This document shows, one piece after another, positions 53,348 to 61,983 of a stretch of DNA of 64,000 nt. Position numbers and translations under genes: made by a program. Source of the stretch: an uncultured Lachnospiraceae bacterium (GTDB lineage Bacteria > Bacillota > Clostridia > Lachnospirales > Lachnospiraceae); NCBI GenBank assembly GCA_947589095.1, contig CANQBX010000001.1, positions 49,505 to 113,504 on the forward strand, read 5' to 3'. Each line of letters begins with the position of its first letter. Position 1 is the stretch's first letter. Below the pieces are notes generated by a model, which saw nothing but the letters and a program-made list of their open reading frames with translations, was not told the DNA's origin and did no database searches.

Positions 53348-54245
53348 TACGTTTTGGTACTGCTTCAAGCAGGGCGTAAGGAATATCTGCAGGAATATCT
53401 GGTTCTCGCTGGCCTCGATCGCCACGATCGCCGCATGCATATTCCTGTTTTGTATGTTTTTCAGCATCATTGTGAATGTTCAGCATATCGTACGGCTGGC
53501 GGAGACCACCGTGGGGATCACGGTGTTCTTTGACGAGGACCTGACCGTGAACCAGATCCGGGAGATCGGGGCGGAGATCGGGAAGCGTCCGGAGGTGGAC
53601 CATATGGAATTCATCTCGGAAGAGGAAGCCTGGGATATGATGAAGGAGGAATACTTCGAGGGTCTCGAGGAGCTGGCGGAGGGCTTTGAGGAGGACAATC
53701 CGATGGCGGGTTCTTCCTCCTACCAGATCTTTCTGAACGATATCTCCAGGCAGGATCAGTTCGTGGCGTATCTGGAGAATATGGACGGCGTGCGCCGCGT
53801 GAACTATTCCAACAGCGCGGCGGCGGGGCTTACGAGCTTTAACACGGTCGTGGGGCTTCTGTCGGTCGTCATCATCGGCGTGCTTCTGGCCGTATCCGTG
53901 TTCCTGATCAGCAATACGATCAATGTGGCGGCCGCGTTCCGGAAGAATGAGAACCAGATCATGCGCTATATCGGGGCCACCAACGGGATGGTCCGCGCGC
54001 CGTTCGTGGTGGAGGGCGTGATCATCGGCCTGCTGGGAGCGGTCATTCCTCTGTGCGTCATGTTCTATCTGTACCGCCAGGCGGTCGGCTATGTGCAGGA
54101 GCGGTTCCAGATCCTGTCCGGGATATTCCAGTTTTTGCCGCTGGAGACCATTTTCCCGTATATGGCGCTGGCCGCGACGCTTCTGGGCCTGGGGATCGGA
54201 TTCTTCGCCAGTTTCTTCACGATACGCAAGCATCTGCGCGTATGA
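53337..54245 (+). CDS. ftsX: Cell-division permease FtsX
   Basis: 302 aa with four helices and a large outer loop after the first (IVNVQHIVRLAETTVGITVFFDEDLT). ISTFWYCFKQGVRNICRNIWFSLASIATIA opens the protein as in Gram-positive FtsX. It passes the FtsE signal to a wall hydrolase outside. Coupled to ftsE; the CtpA-type protease gene follows after about 130 bp. Confidence 0.94.
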   Translation: MRISTFWYCFKQGVRNICRNIWFSLASIATIAACIFLFCMFFSIIVNVQHIVRLAETTVGITVFFDEDLTVNQIREIGAEIGKRPEVDHMEFISEEEAWDMMKEEYFEGLEELAEGFEEDNPMAGSSSYQIFLNDISRQDQFVAYLENMDGVRRVNYSNSAAAGLTSFNTVVGLLSVVIIGVLLAVSVFLISNTINVAAAFRKNENQIMRYIGATNGMVRAPFVVEGVIIGLLGAVIPLCVMFYLYRQAVGYVQERFQILSGIFQFLPLETIFPYMALAATLLGLGIGFFASFFTIRKHLRV

Positions 54246-54378
54246 TGTGACGGAACCCGGATATAATATAGTATATTTTATACCTTGCGGCAGCCGGCGG
54301 AAAGTCGGCTGTCTGCTGCGGTTTACCGGCGGACCGGCGGGCCGCGTCTGTCTGCTGTGAGAGGAGATGTGTCGTACG

Positions 54379-55731
54379 ATGGACAATGGTGAATCGAGGA
54401 ACAAATTCTGGAAGGGAGTCCTTGTGGGGGCTCTGGTCATGGCGTTTGTCGGTCTGATCGTCGTGGGCGTGTCCGCCGGGATATTCCTGATCGGGCGGGC
54501 GGTGATCGATAATCAGGCCCTTGTGCAGTCGGAGGCGGGGCCGGATGCCGCCGGAGAAAGCGAGGAGGAGGACGGCGGTCTGGATCTGGACGCCATAGGC
54601 GATAAGATGCAGTATATCCAGGATATCGTGGATTCCTATTTCCTTTATGAGGAGGATCCGCAGAAGGTAGAGGACGGTATTTATATCGGTCTGATGTACG
54701 GCCTGGACGATCCGTATGCGGGATACTATAATGAAGAGGATTTTGAGTCCCTGATGGAGGATACGGCAGGGGAATACTGCGGGATCGGAGCCATGGTGCA
54801 GCAGAATGTGAAGACGGGGATCGTTACCGTGGTCCGCGTGTTTAAGGACGCGCCCGCCTATGAGGCCGGCATGCTGCCGGGCGATATCATTTATAAGGTA
54901 GGGGACGAGTTCGTGACCGGCAAGGACCTGGATCTGCTGGTCAACGAGGATATCCGCGGCGAAGAGGGAACCTATGTGGATATTACGGTTCTGCGCGGCG
55001 ATTCCTCGGAAGAGGTGGAGCTTAAGGTGGAGCGCCGTCATGTGGAGGTTCCGTCCGTGGAGCACCAGATGCTTGCGGATAAGACCGGTTATATCTACGT
55101 GATGCAGTTCGATACGGTCACCTCCGGCCAGTTCGCGGCGGCGGTCGACGATCTCGAGAGCCAGGGGATGGAGAAGCTGGTCATCGACCTGCGGGACAAT
55201 CCCGGAGGCGTGCTGGATACCGCGGTGGAGATGATGGCCTATGTGCTTCCCGAGGATAAGCTGGACGGACTTCTGATCTATACGGAGGATAAGGACGGGA
55301 AAGGCGAGCATTTTTACTGTAAAGACGGACAGATCCGGGTGGATAACGATTACGGCTACCGGACGCCCGGGTATCCGAAGACGGACGATCATGAGATCGA
55401 CGTCCCCATAGCGGTTCTGGTTAACGGCAATTCCGCCAGCGCGTCCGAGCTGTTTACCGGCGCGCTGCAGGACTACGGTTCGGCGGTGGTCGTGGGTACG
55501 CAGACCTTCGGAAAGGGGATCGTCCAGAATGTGATCCCGCTGGGCGACGGTACGGCGGTCAAGCTGACCACGTCCCGCTACTATATCCCCAGCGGCGTCT
55601 GCATCCACGAAATCGGGATCACGCCGGATGTGGAGGTGGAGCTCAGCGACGAGCTGAAGGATGAAGCCGTGGTGGAGCTTGACGAGGATAACCAGCTGGC
55701 GGCGGCCCTTAAAGCGTTGGAGAATAAGTAA
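54379..55731 (+). CDS. S41 C-terminal processing peptidase (CtpA-like)
   Basis: 450 aa. An N-terminal helix (VLVGALVMAFVGLIVVGVSAG), a PDZ domain (GMLPGDIIYKVGDEFVTGKDL), then the S41 catalytic core: Ser in NGNSASASEL and Lys in TFGKGIVQ. It trims exported proteins at the C-terminus. The same ftsE-ftsX-ctp order is usual in Clostridia. Start 54379 is preferred to 54367, whose ATG touches GAGGAG directly. Confidence 0.92.
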   Translation: MDNGESRNKFWKGVLVGALVMAFVGLIVVGVSAGIFLIGRAVIDNQALVQSEAGPDAAGESEEEDGGLDLDAIGDKMQYIQDIVDSYFLYEEDPQKVEDGIYIGLMYGLDDPYAGYYNEEDFESLMEDTAGEYCGIGAMVQQNVKTGIVTVVRVFKDAPAYEAGMLPGDIIYKVGDEFVTGKDLDLLVNEDIRGEEGTYVDITVLRGDSSEEVELKVERRHVEVPSVEHQMLADKTGYIYVMQFDTVTSGQFAAAVDDLESQGMEKLVIDLRDNPGGVLDTAVEMMAYVLPEDKLDGLLIYTEDKDGKGEHFYCKDGQIRVDNDYGYRTPGYPKTDDHEIDVPIAVLVNGNSASASELFTGALQDYGSAVVVGTQTFGKGIVQNVIPLGDGTAVKLTTSRYYIPSGVCIHEIGITPDVEVELSDELKDEAVVELDEDNQLAAALKALENK

Positions 55732-55755
55732 AACCGAGCCATTTCATGCGATCGA

Positions 55756-55796
55756 AAGGTTACAATTCACTGGAAACGTCAGTGAATTGTAACCTT
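55756..55796. repeat. Perfect 17-bp inverted repeat (hairpin, loop 7)
   Basis: AAGGTTACAATTCACTG (55756-55772) and its exact complement (55780-55796) enclose GAAACGT. No proper T-run follows, so it is a weak terminator candidate for the protease gene; the length and perfection also fit an interspersed hairpin repeat. Confidence 0.85.
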
Positions 55797-55830
55797 AATG
55801 TTTGTAAAGCAACAGAAAATGAAAATAATA

Positions 55831-55859
55831 TTGTATATTTTTGCGAAATATGTTATAAT
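55831..55859 (+). promoter_or_regulatory. Promoter of the sulfatase operon
   Basis: TTGTAT (55831-55836) and TATAAT (55854-55859) are 17 bp apart with a TGT extended -10, 64 bp before the start. Confidence 0.75.
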
Positions 55860-55922
55860 GTATACAAATTTTCAGATCGGAACCGGCGGAAATCGCGTGC
55901 ATTGCAGAGGGGAAGGTGTGGG

Positions 55923-57254
55923 ATGAAGCCGAATATCGTATTCTTCTTTTCCGACCAGCAGCGCTGGGATACGTTGGGCTGCAACGGCCAGATCCCGGAC
56001 GTGACGCCCCGGCTTGACGCGTTTGCCCGCGAGGATGCCGTGAACTTTGTAAACTGCATTACGCCGCAGCCGGTCTGCGGTCCGGCCCGCGCCATGCTGC
56101 AGACCGGGCTGTATCCGACGCAGACCGGGTGCTTCCGCAACGCCATATCCCTGCCGCGGAACTGCCGTACCCTGGCGGAAGCCATGAAAGAAGCAGGTTA
56201 TGAGGTGGGTTATACCGGCAAATGGCACCTTGCCTCCGACGATGGCGGCGAGAATTACGCCACGCTGCCGGTACCGGTGGAGCGCAGGGGCGGCTATGAC
56301 GGTTTCTGGAGAGCCGCGGACGTGCTGGAATTCACCTCCCACGGCTACGGCGGCTATGTATACGACGAGAACGGCAGGAAGCTGGAATTTGAGGGCTACC
56401 GCACGGACTGCATTACGGACCATGCGCTGGACTTTATTGATCATTATCACGGGGAGAAACCGTTTTTCCTCTTCATTTCCCATATCGAGCCCCATCATCA
56501 GAACGACCGGAACAATTTTGAGGGACCGGAGGGGAGCAGGGAGAAATATAAGGATTTTATCGCGCCGCCGGATCTGCGGCCGGGGGAAGGCGACTGGGAG
56601 GCGTTCTATCCGGACTATCTGGGGTGTGTGAACGCTCTGGATACCAATTTCGGCCGGGTTGTGGACGCCCTGAAGGCGAGAGGCTTCTACGACGATACGA
56701 TGGTGGTCTATGCCAGCGACCACGGGTGCCATTTCAGGACGCTTGTCCATGAACCGGCAGGCGGCGGGGACGATTATAAGCGCAACAGCTTTGAGAATAC
56801 GATCCGTGTGCCCCTTCTGATCAAGGGACCCGGCTTTGCGCCGGGACGCCGGGAGGAGAAGGTGGTCAGCCTGATCGATCTGCCGCGGACGCTGATGACG
56901 GCGGCCGGCTGCAGGATCGGCGGTGAGATCCAGGGACGTCCGCTGCAGGAGGTCTCCCGCGGCGACTGGGAAAGCATGGCGTATATCCAGATCAGCGAGA
57001 GCTATGTGGGCCGCGCCCTGCGGGGCAGCCGCTATAAATATGTGGTCTACGCCCCGGATAAGGATCCGTGGAGAGACAGCGGCAGCGACATGTACCGGGA
57101 GCGGTATCTGTTCGATCTTCAGAACGATCCGCTGGAGAGCCATAATTTGTTGGGGAATAAGGAGTACGAGGGAGTGCGCGCCGCCATGAGGGACCGCCTG
57201 ATCCGCTTTGCCGCGCAGGCCGGGGAAGGCGAGATACGGATCCGGGAGGGCTAG
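55923..57254 (+). CDS. Sulfatase (Cys-type, formylglycine-dependent)
   Basis: 443 aa. Metal-site start IVFFFSDQQRWD, then the modification site Cys52-Gly-Pro-Ala-Arg (CxPxR), followed by YTGKWHLAS, and VVYASDHGCH near the second half. Cys52 must become formylglycine; anaerobes use anSME, a radical SAM enzyme not found here. No signal peptide, so it should be cytoplasmic and act on imported sulfated fragments. Start at 55923 (GAGGGGAAGG upstream); the longer frame from 55746 crosses the promoter and is rejected. It is followed directly by a DUF4838 gene. Confidence 0.9.
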   Translation: MKPNIVFFFSDQQRWDTLGCNGQIPDVTPRLDAFAREDAVNFVNCITPQPVCGPARAMLQTGLYPTQTGCFRNAISLPRNCRTLAEAMKEAGYEVGYTGKWHLASDDGGENYATLPVPVERRGGYDGFWRAADVLEFTSHGYGGYVYDENGRKLEFEGYRTDCITDHALDFIDHYHGEKPFFLFISHIEPHHQNDRNNFEGPEGSREKYKDFIAPPDLRPGEGDWEAFYPDYLGCVNALDTNFGRVVDALKARGFYDDTMVVYASDHGCHFRTLVHEPAGGGDDYKRNSFENTIRVPLLIKGPGFAPGRREEKVVSLIDLPRTLMTAAGCRIGGEIQGRPLQEVSRGDWESMAYIQISESYVGRALRGSRYKYVVYAPDKDPWRDSGSDMYRERYLFDLQNDPLESHNLLGNKEYEGVRAAMRDRLIRFAAQAGEGEIRIREG

Positions 57255-59171
57255 ATGAAGATCGGTCTGATCTGTATGGAGGAGGATCGGACGCTTGCGT
57301 ATGCGGCGTCGGAGCTGAAAGCGTATCTGGAAAGGATGCTTGAAGGCGCGGGAGCGGCCGTAAGCATCGGGGAAACGCCGCCGGCGGGTGTCGGCGCGGG
57401 CGCGCGGCCGGGAGATGACCTGACGATTTCCCTGGAGGTTACAGCCGCCTCGGATATACGCAACGATCATTTTGACATCGAGATCCGCCCCGAGGGCGGC
57501 CGGATCGCCGGCAATTACGCCCGCAGCGTCCTGATCGGCGTTTACTACTACCTGTATCGGCTGGGGTGCCGTTTCCCGGGGCCCGGGAAGGACCTGGAGC
57601 TGGTGCCGGAGCTTACGGATGTGGGCCGGCTGTACCTGTCTTACAGCCATACGGCCAGCTACTATCACCGGGGCGTCTGCATCGAGGGCGCGGATTCCCT
57701 GGAGAACGCGCTGGATTTTATCGACTGGCTGCCGAAATTGGGCTTTAACACCTGCTTCATTCAGTTTCAGGTGCCGTATACATTCTTTGCAAGGTGGTAC
57801 CATCATGAGAATAATCCGCTTCTGGAGCCGGAAACGTTTACCGTGCGCGACGCGGCCGTCTGTTCGGACATCATGACGGAGGAGCTGAAGAAGCGGGGCA
57901 TGCTTCTGCAGGCGGTGGGCCACGGGTGGACCGGAGAGAGTATCGGCATTCCGTCCGTAGACTGGAACGCCGGCGATATCCGGCTCACGGAGAGGCAGCG
58001 CCGGATGCTGGCGAAGGTCGGCGGCAAAAGGGAGCTTTTCCACGGAGTTCCCATGAATACGAACCTCTGCTATTCCAATCCGGAGGCGGCGGAGGCGTTT
58101 CGCGAAAGCGTGGTCCGGTACGCGGCGTCCCATCCGGACGTGGATTACCTTCATGTATGGCTGGCGGACGCGTGCAACAATCTGTGCGAATGCGATGCAT
58201 GCGCCGGGAGTGTTCCGGCGGATCAGTATATCCGGCTTCTGAACGCGATCGATGAGAAGCTGTCGGCCGAAGGGATCGGCACGCGGATCGTGTTCCTGCT
58301 ATACCAGGAGCTTCTGTGGCCGCCGGTCACGGAAAGGTTCAAAAACCCGGACCGCTTTGTGTTAATGTTCGCGCCGATCAGCCGCAGCTTTAACAGCGCC
58401 TACCGGGCCGACGGAGAACTGCCGCCGGTTCCGGAATATGTGCGGAACCGCGTTACGCTGCCGGTGGATCCGGGACAGAACCTGGCTTACCTGCGGGCCT
58501 GGCAGGAGCATTTTGCCGGGGACAGCTTCGTCTTCGATTATCATCTGGGGCGGGCCCATTACGGGGATCTGGGCTATGTGCATATCAGCCGGATCATCCA
58601 CGACGATATCGCCCGGCTGGGACAGCTGAGGCTGAACGGCCATATCAGCTGTCAGGAATTTAGGGCGGGCATGCCCAACTTCCTGCCGAACTATGTGATG
58701 GGGCGGAAGCTTTTCGATATTGACAGTGATTTTGAGGAGACAGTCGGGGAATATTATCAGGCGGCCTATGGCAGCGGCTGGGAAGAGGTGCTTGCCTGCC
58801 TGACGGAGCTTTCTGAACTCAGCGACTGCGACTATTTCAACGGGATCGGTCCGAGGACCGATCCGGCTGTGGCGGAACGGATGCGCAGAGCGCGGGCGGT
58901 TACGGAGCGCTTTGCGGGGAGCGGGTATTTCGCGGAGAAGCCGGAGAGCGCGCCGCAGGCGCGTTTTTGGGAAATGCTCCGGTACTACTGCGAATACGCG
59001 GTGTATCTGGAGGAGGCGCTTGGCAGGCTTGCGGCCGGACAGACGGACGGCGCGAAGAAAAGCTGGACGCGGTTTATGGATACGATCCGGGAGAACGAAG
59101 GGCGGTTCCAGCCGTATCTGGATGTGTACCGGATCTGCGAGATATCGAGAAATTTTACGGGTTTCCGGTAA
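57255..59171 (+). CDS. DUF4838-domain protein (probable glycan enzyme)
   Basis: 638 aa. The N-terminal part has the alpha-glucuronidase-like fold region (ARSVLIGVYYYLYRLGCRFPGPG), and the middle the DUF4838 core, with VWLADACNNLCECDACAG and LLYQELLWPP. The cysteine group CNNLCECDAC may bind metal. No signal peptide. It begins right after the sulfatase stop, so the two likely work together on a sulfated glycan; the reaction is unknown. Confidence 0.8.
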   Translation: MKIGLICMEEDRTLAYAASELKAYLERMLEGAGAAVSIGETPPAGVGAGARPGDDLTISLEVTAASDIRNDHFDIEIRPEGGRIAGNYARSVLIGVYYYLYRLGCRFPGPGKDLELVPELTDVGRLYLSYSHTASYYHRGVCIEGADSLENALDFIDWLPKLGFNTCFIQFQVPYTFFARWYHHENNPLLEPETFTVRDAAVCSDIMTEELKKRGMLLQAVGHGWTGESIGIPSVDWNAGDIRLTERQRRMLAKVGGKRELFHGVPMNTNLCYSNPEAAEAFRESVVRYAASHPDVDYLHVWLADACNNLCECDACAGSVPADQYIRLLNAIDEKLSAEGIGTRIVFLLYQELLWPPVTERFKNPDRFVLMFAPISRSFNSAYRADGELPPVPEYVRNRVTLPVDPGQNLAYLRAWQEHFAGDSFVFDYHLGRAHYGDLGYVHISRIIHDDIARLGQLRLNGHISCQEFRAGMPNFLPNYVMGRKLFDIDSDFEETVGEYYQAAYGSGWEEVLACLTELSELSDCDYFNGIGPRTDPAVAERMRRARAVTERFAGSGYFAEKPESAPQARFWEMLRYYCEYAVYLEEALGRLAAGQTDGAKKSWTRFMDTIRENEGRFQPYLDVYRICEISRNFTGFR

Positions 59172-59306
59172 TACGGACGGCGCGCTGCGCCGCATGGAAC
59201 GCAGCGGAGACAGTCTGTGGCGGCCGGCCGGAGCGGCGGCTGCCGAAGGGAGAAGACTGCGGGGGAGCGGAATTTATATACAGAATAGGGGAATGGGTAT
59301 GAGTAA

Positions 59307-59345
59307 GGGGGTATCTGGCAAACCGCAGCAGATACCCCCGTGGTT
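59307..59345. terminator. Bidirectional terminator between converging genes
   Basis: GGGGGTATCTG (59307-59317) and CAGATACCCCC (59329-59339) pair perfectly; GTGGTTTT follows on the plus strand. It separates the DUF4838 gene from the minus-strand permease. Confidence 0.8.
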
Positions 59346-60191
59346 TTAGCAGGCCGTCCTCTTTTCCAGAACGGATATAAGCTGGTACAGCAGCGTGGAT
59401 ACCAGGCACAGGATGACGATCGACATGACCAGCATATCCATTTTAAATACCTGGCTCGCGTAGATGATCAGATATCCCAGGCCGGCGCGGGCGGAGAGAA
59501 ATTCCCCGATGATGACGCCTACCAGGCACAGGCCGGCGTTTACCTTCATATTGCTGATGATCAGCGGAATGGAGGATGGGATCAGCACCTTTGTCAGCAC
59601 GTCCCGGCGCGTTCCGCCGAGAGAGGTGATCAGCCGGATCTTGTCGGCGTCGGTCTGCATAAAGCCGGTGTGCAGCGTCAGGATGGATCCGAAGACCGCA
59701 ACCGAGACGGCGGCTATGATGATCGTCCGCATACTGTTGCCGAGCCATACGATGAGGAGCGGGGCCATCGCGGATTTGGGGAGGCTGTTGAGCATCACCA
59801 GATACGGCTCCAGAACCTCCGAAAGGCTGCGGCTGCTCCACAGAAGGACGGCGGCCGCTACCGCGATCACCACGGTCAGAAGAAAGCTGACCAGGGTCTC
59901 GAGCAGCGTGATCCCGGTATGCATGAAAATACTTCCGTCCGCGGCCATCTGCATAAAGCAGGTCAGGATCCGGACGGGACTGCTGAAGATGAAGGAATCG
60001 ATCGTGCCCAGCCGGGTAAGAAGCTCCCACAGGGCAAGGAAAAGGATCAGAAGCATGCACCGCACGATCCGCACCTGCGCGCGGTGCCGGCGCTCGGCGG
60101 CCAGGTATTCCAGCTGCCGGGGACTGGGCGCGGTCTCCGGACCGCCGCCGGCGCTGTGTTCCCGGATATTTCTTTTGGCGTCATCTCTCAT
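59346..60191 (-). CDS. ABC permease of the nitrate/sulfonate/taurine type
   Basis: 281 aa with six helices. LWELLTRLGTIDSFIFSSPVRIL and the EAA-loop region SLGGTRRDVLTKVLIPSSIPLIISNMKVN are those of SsuC/TauC-type permeases. It overlaps the ATPase gene by 11 bp. No binding protein is encoded beside it, so the substrate stays open (sulfonate, taurine, nitrate or thiamine precursor types share this fold). Confidence 0.87.
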   Translation of the reverse strand: MRDDAKRNIREHSAGGGPETAPSPRQLEYLAAERRHRAQVRIVRCMLLILFLALWELLTRLGTIDSFIFSSPVRILTCFMQMAADGSIFMHTGITLLETLVSFLLTVVIAVAAAVLLWSSRSLSEVLEPYLVMLNSLPKSAMAPLLIVWLGNSMRTIIIAAVSVAVFGSILTLHTGFMQTDADKIRLITSLGGTRRDVLTKVLIPSSIPLIISNMKVNAGLCLVGVIIGEFLSARAGLGYLIIYASQVFKMDMLVMSIVILCLVSTLLYQLISVLEKRTAC

Positions 60192-61038
60192 CGCATTTCA
60201 GCTCCTTCCATAACTGATTGAAATAGGCGGAAAATTCCGGCGCGTTCCGCCGCTGCAGGGGTCTTCCCGCGTCCGGGCCGAAATCGATCTCGAGAACCGT
60301 CCGGATCCGCCCGGGGCGGCTGGTCAGCACCAGGATCCGGTCCGCGACGGATATGGCCTCGGACAGATCGTGCGTGATCAGGACGGCGGTTTTTTTCTGG
60401 GTTTTGATAATGGAGCTGATGTCGTCGCAGACCTCCAGTCTTGTCTGATAATCGAGAGCGGAAAACGGTTCGTCCAAAAGCAGGATGTCCGGTTTCAGGG
60501 CCAGTGTACGGATCAGCGCGGCCCGCTGGCGCATGCCGCCGGACAGCTGGGACGGATGCGCGTCGCGGAATGCTTCCAGACCGTAGGTGCGCAGCATTGC
60601 AAGCAGGCTGTCGCGTGCTTCTCCGTCCGGACGGCGCGGATGCAGGGCTTTCCGCGCGGGCAGGGCCGGGCGGTCCGGCAGAATCCGGCCTCCGCGCACA
60701 GCCGGCGGCCGGCGGCGCGAATCGCGGATCTCCAGACCCAGAGACACGTTGGACAGGATGGTCCGCCATTCCAGCAGATGGTCCCGCTGCAGCATATATC
60801 CGATGACGGCGCGGCTTTCGGCGCGCGGGATCCCGTCGATGAGGATCGTCCCTTCCTCCGGCTCCAGAAGGCCGCAAAGCAGGGAGAGCAGCGTGGATTT
60901 GCCGCAGCCGGACGGGCCGACGATCACGAAGAATTCACCGTCTCTGACGTCGAAGGATATATGGGAAAGGGCGGCGGTTTCGCCCGTCAGTTCATGGTAG
61001 GAGTAGCTTAAGTCCTTTACTTCCAGTTTGTGGTTCAT
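60181..61038 (-). CDS. ABC ATPase of the nitrate/sulfonate/taurine type
   Basis: 285 aa. Walker A GPSGCGKSTL, Q-loop YMLQRDHLLEW, signature LSGGMRQRAALIRTL, Walker B ILLLDEPFSALD, H-loop LITHDLSEA. Between Q-loop and signature there is an extra stretch of about 35 residues rich in Arg and Pro (RRRPPAVRGGRILPDRPALP), where relatives have a short helix. AAGGAGGTG precedes the ATG at 61038. First gene of a two-gene operon with the permease. Confidence 0.88.
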   Translation of the reverse strand: MNHKLEVKDLSYSYHELTGETAALSHISFDVRDGEFFVIVGPSGCGKSTLLSLLCGLLEPEEGTILIDGIPRAESRAVIGYMLQRDHLLEWRTILSNVSLGLEIRDSRRRPPAVRGGRILPDRPALPARKALHPRRPDGEARDSLLAMLRTYGLEAFRDAHPSQLSGGMRQRAALIRTLALKPDILLLDEPFSALDYQTRLEVCDDISSIIKTQKKTAVLITHDLSEAISVADRILVLTSRPGRIRTVLEIDFGPDAGRPLQRRNAPEFSAYFNQLWKELKCDER

Positions 61039-61211
61039 TATGGCACCTCCTTACCCTGTTATTGTATGAGACGGCGCGCTTTCTTGTGCGGGCCGGGCGG
61101 GACTGTCCGGATCCCCGCCCGGGGATCGGGGCCGTGCGGGGGCGCCGGCCGGATCGGAGGCCGGCGCCCGCAATAGAACGCCGCAAAAACGCAAAAACGT
61201 ACGGTAAAGGA

Positions 61212-61240
61212 TTTACATTTTCCGATATGGCATGTATAAT
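61212..61240 (+). promoter_or_regulatory. Promoter of mscL
   Basis: TTTACA (61212-61217) and a perfect TATAAT (61235-61240) are 17 bp apart, 58 bp before the start. Confidence 0.75.
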
Positions 61241-61298
61241 CAGGATAGCTGCAGTTTTAAAGCGATGTTTTCGTTAACAGAAGAGGAGGTAGTTTGGG

Positions 61299-61751
61299 AT
61301 GGGAAAGATGCATGACACAATCGAAGAGTTCAAGAAATTCATTTTCCGCGGCAATGTCGTAGATATGGCGGTCGGCGTTGTCGTCGGCGGCGCGTTCAGT
61401 ACGATCGTGAATTCCATGGTGAACGATATCATAATGCCGATCGTTGGAGCGATTGCCGGCGGTACGACCTTCACCAACTATAAGCTGGTGATCCATCCGG
61501 CGGTTCTTGACGAGGCGGGGAACGTTGTGACTGCGGAAGCGGCGATCCTCTACGGCAGCTTCATCCAGAACATCATCAATTTCCTGATCATCGCGGCCTG
61601 CGTCTTCTTTGCCATTAAGGTGCTCAATACGATCACCGCGCAGTTTAAGGCGAAGGAAGAAGAGGAGGCAGCGCCCGAGGAGCCGGCGGGACCGACTTCG
61701 GAAGAGCTGCTGGCTGAGATCCGCGATCTGCTGAAGGAGAAGAACGCGTAA
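61299..61751 (+). CDS. mscL: Large-conductance mechanosensitive channel MscL
   Basis: 150 aa, usual family length. It forms the pentameric pressure-release pore. FKKFIFRGNVVDMAVGVVVGGAFSTIVNSMVNDIIMP is the first helix with its signature; GSFIQNIINFLIIAACVFFAI is the second, and an acidic then helical C-terminus ends in EELLAEIRDLLKEK. GAGGAGG precedes the ATG. It is monocistronic: own promoter and terminator. Confidence 0.96.
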   Translation: MGKMHDTIEEFKKFIFRGNVVDMAVGVVVGGAFSTIVNSMVNDIIMPIVGAIAGGTTFTNYKLVIHPAVLDEAGNVVTAEAAILYGSFIQNIINFLIIAACVFFAIKVLNTITAQFKAKEEEEAAPEEPAGPTSEELLAEIRDLLKEKNA

Positions 61752-61791
61752 CGGATGGAGACGCATAACCGATATGCGTGCAGAGCAGGAG

Positions 61792-61823
61792 ACCGGCTTC
61801 CGTTTGGGGGAGGCCGGTTTTTT
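61792..61823 (+). terminator. Terminator of mscL
   Basis: ACCGGCTTCC (61792-61801) pairs with GGAGGCCGGT (61809-61818) with one G-U, followed by T6. Confidence 0.9.
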
Positions 61824-61916
61824 GACGGTTCGGCGCGGCGGAATCGCGCAGAGGCGCATCCGGCGCCGTTCCGGGAGAAAGGAAGAAATTTTCTTTGAAA
61901 ATAATTGCAAATCATC

Positions 61917-61945
61917 TGGACAGCCGGGAAAGTTTGGTCTATACT
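61917..61945 (+). promoter_or_regulatory. Promoter of the L,D-transpeptidase gene
   Basis: TGGACA (61917-61922) and TATACT (61940-61945) are 17 bp apart, 38 bp before the start. Confidence 0.7.
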
Positions 61946-61983
61946 GTATGATAGATTATTTTGAGTGAAAGGATCTATGAGCA

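Noticed and set aside
55872..58154. 760-aa minus-strand open frame opposite the sulfatase and DUF4838 genes
   Set aside because: Same shadow effect of high GC; both plus-strand genes carry clear family motifs.
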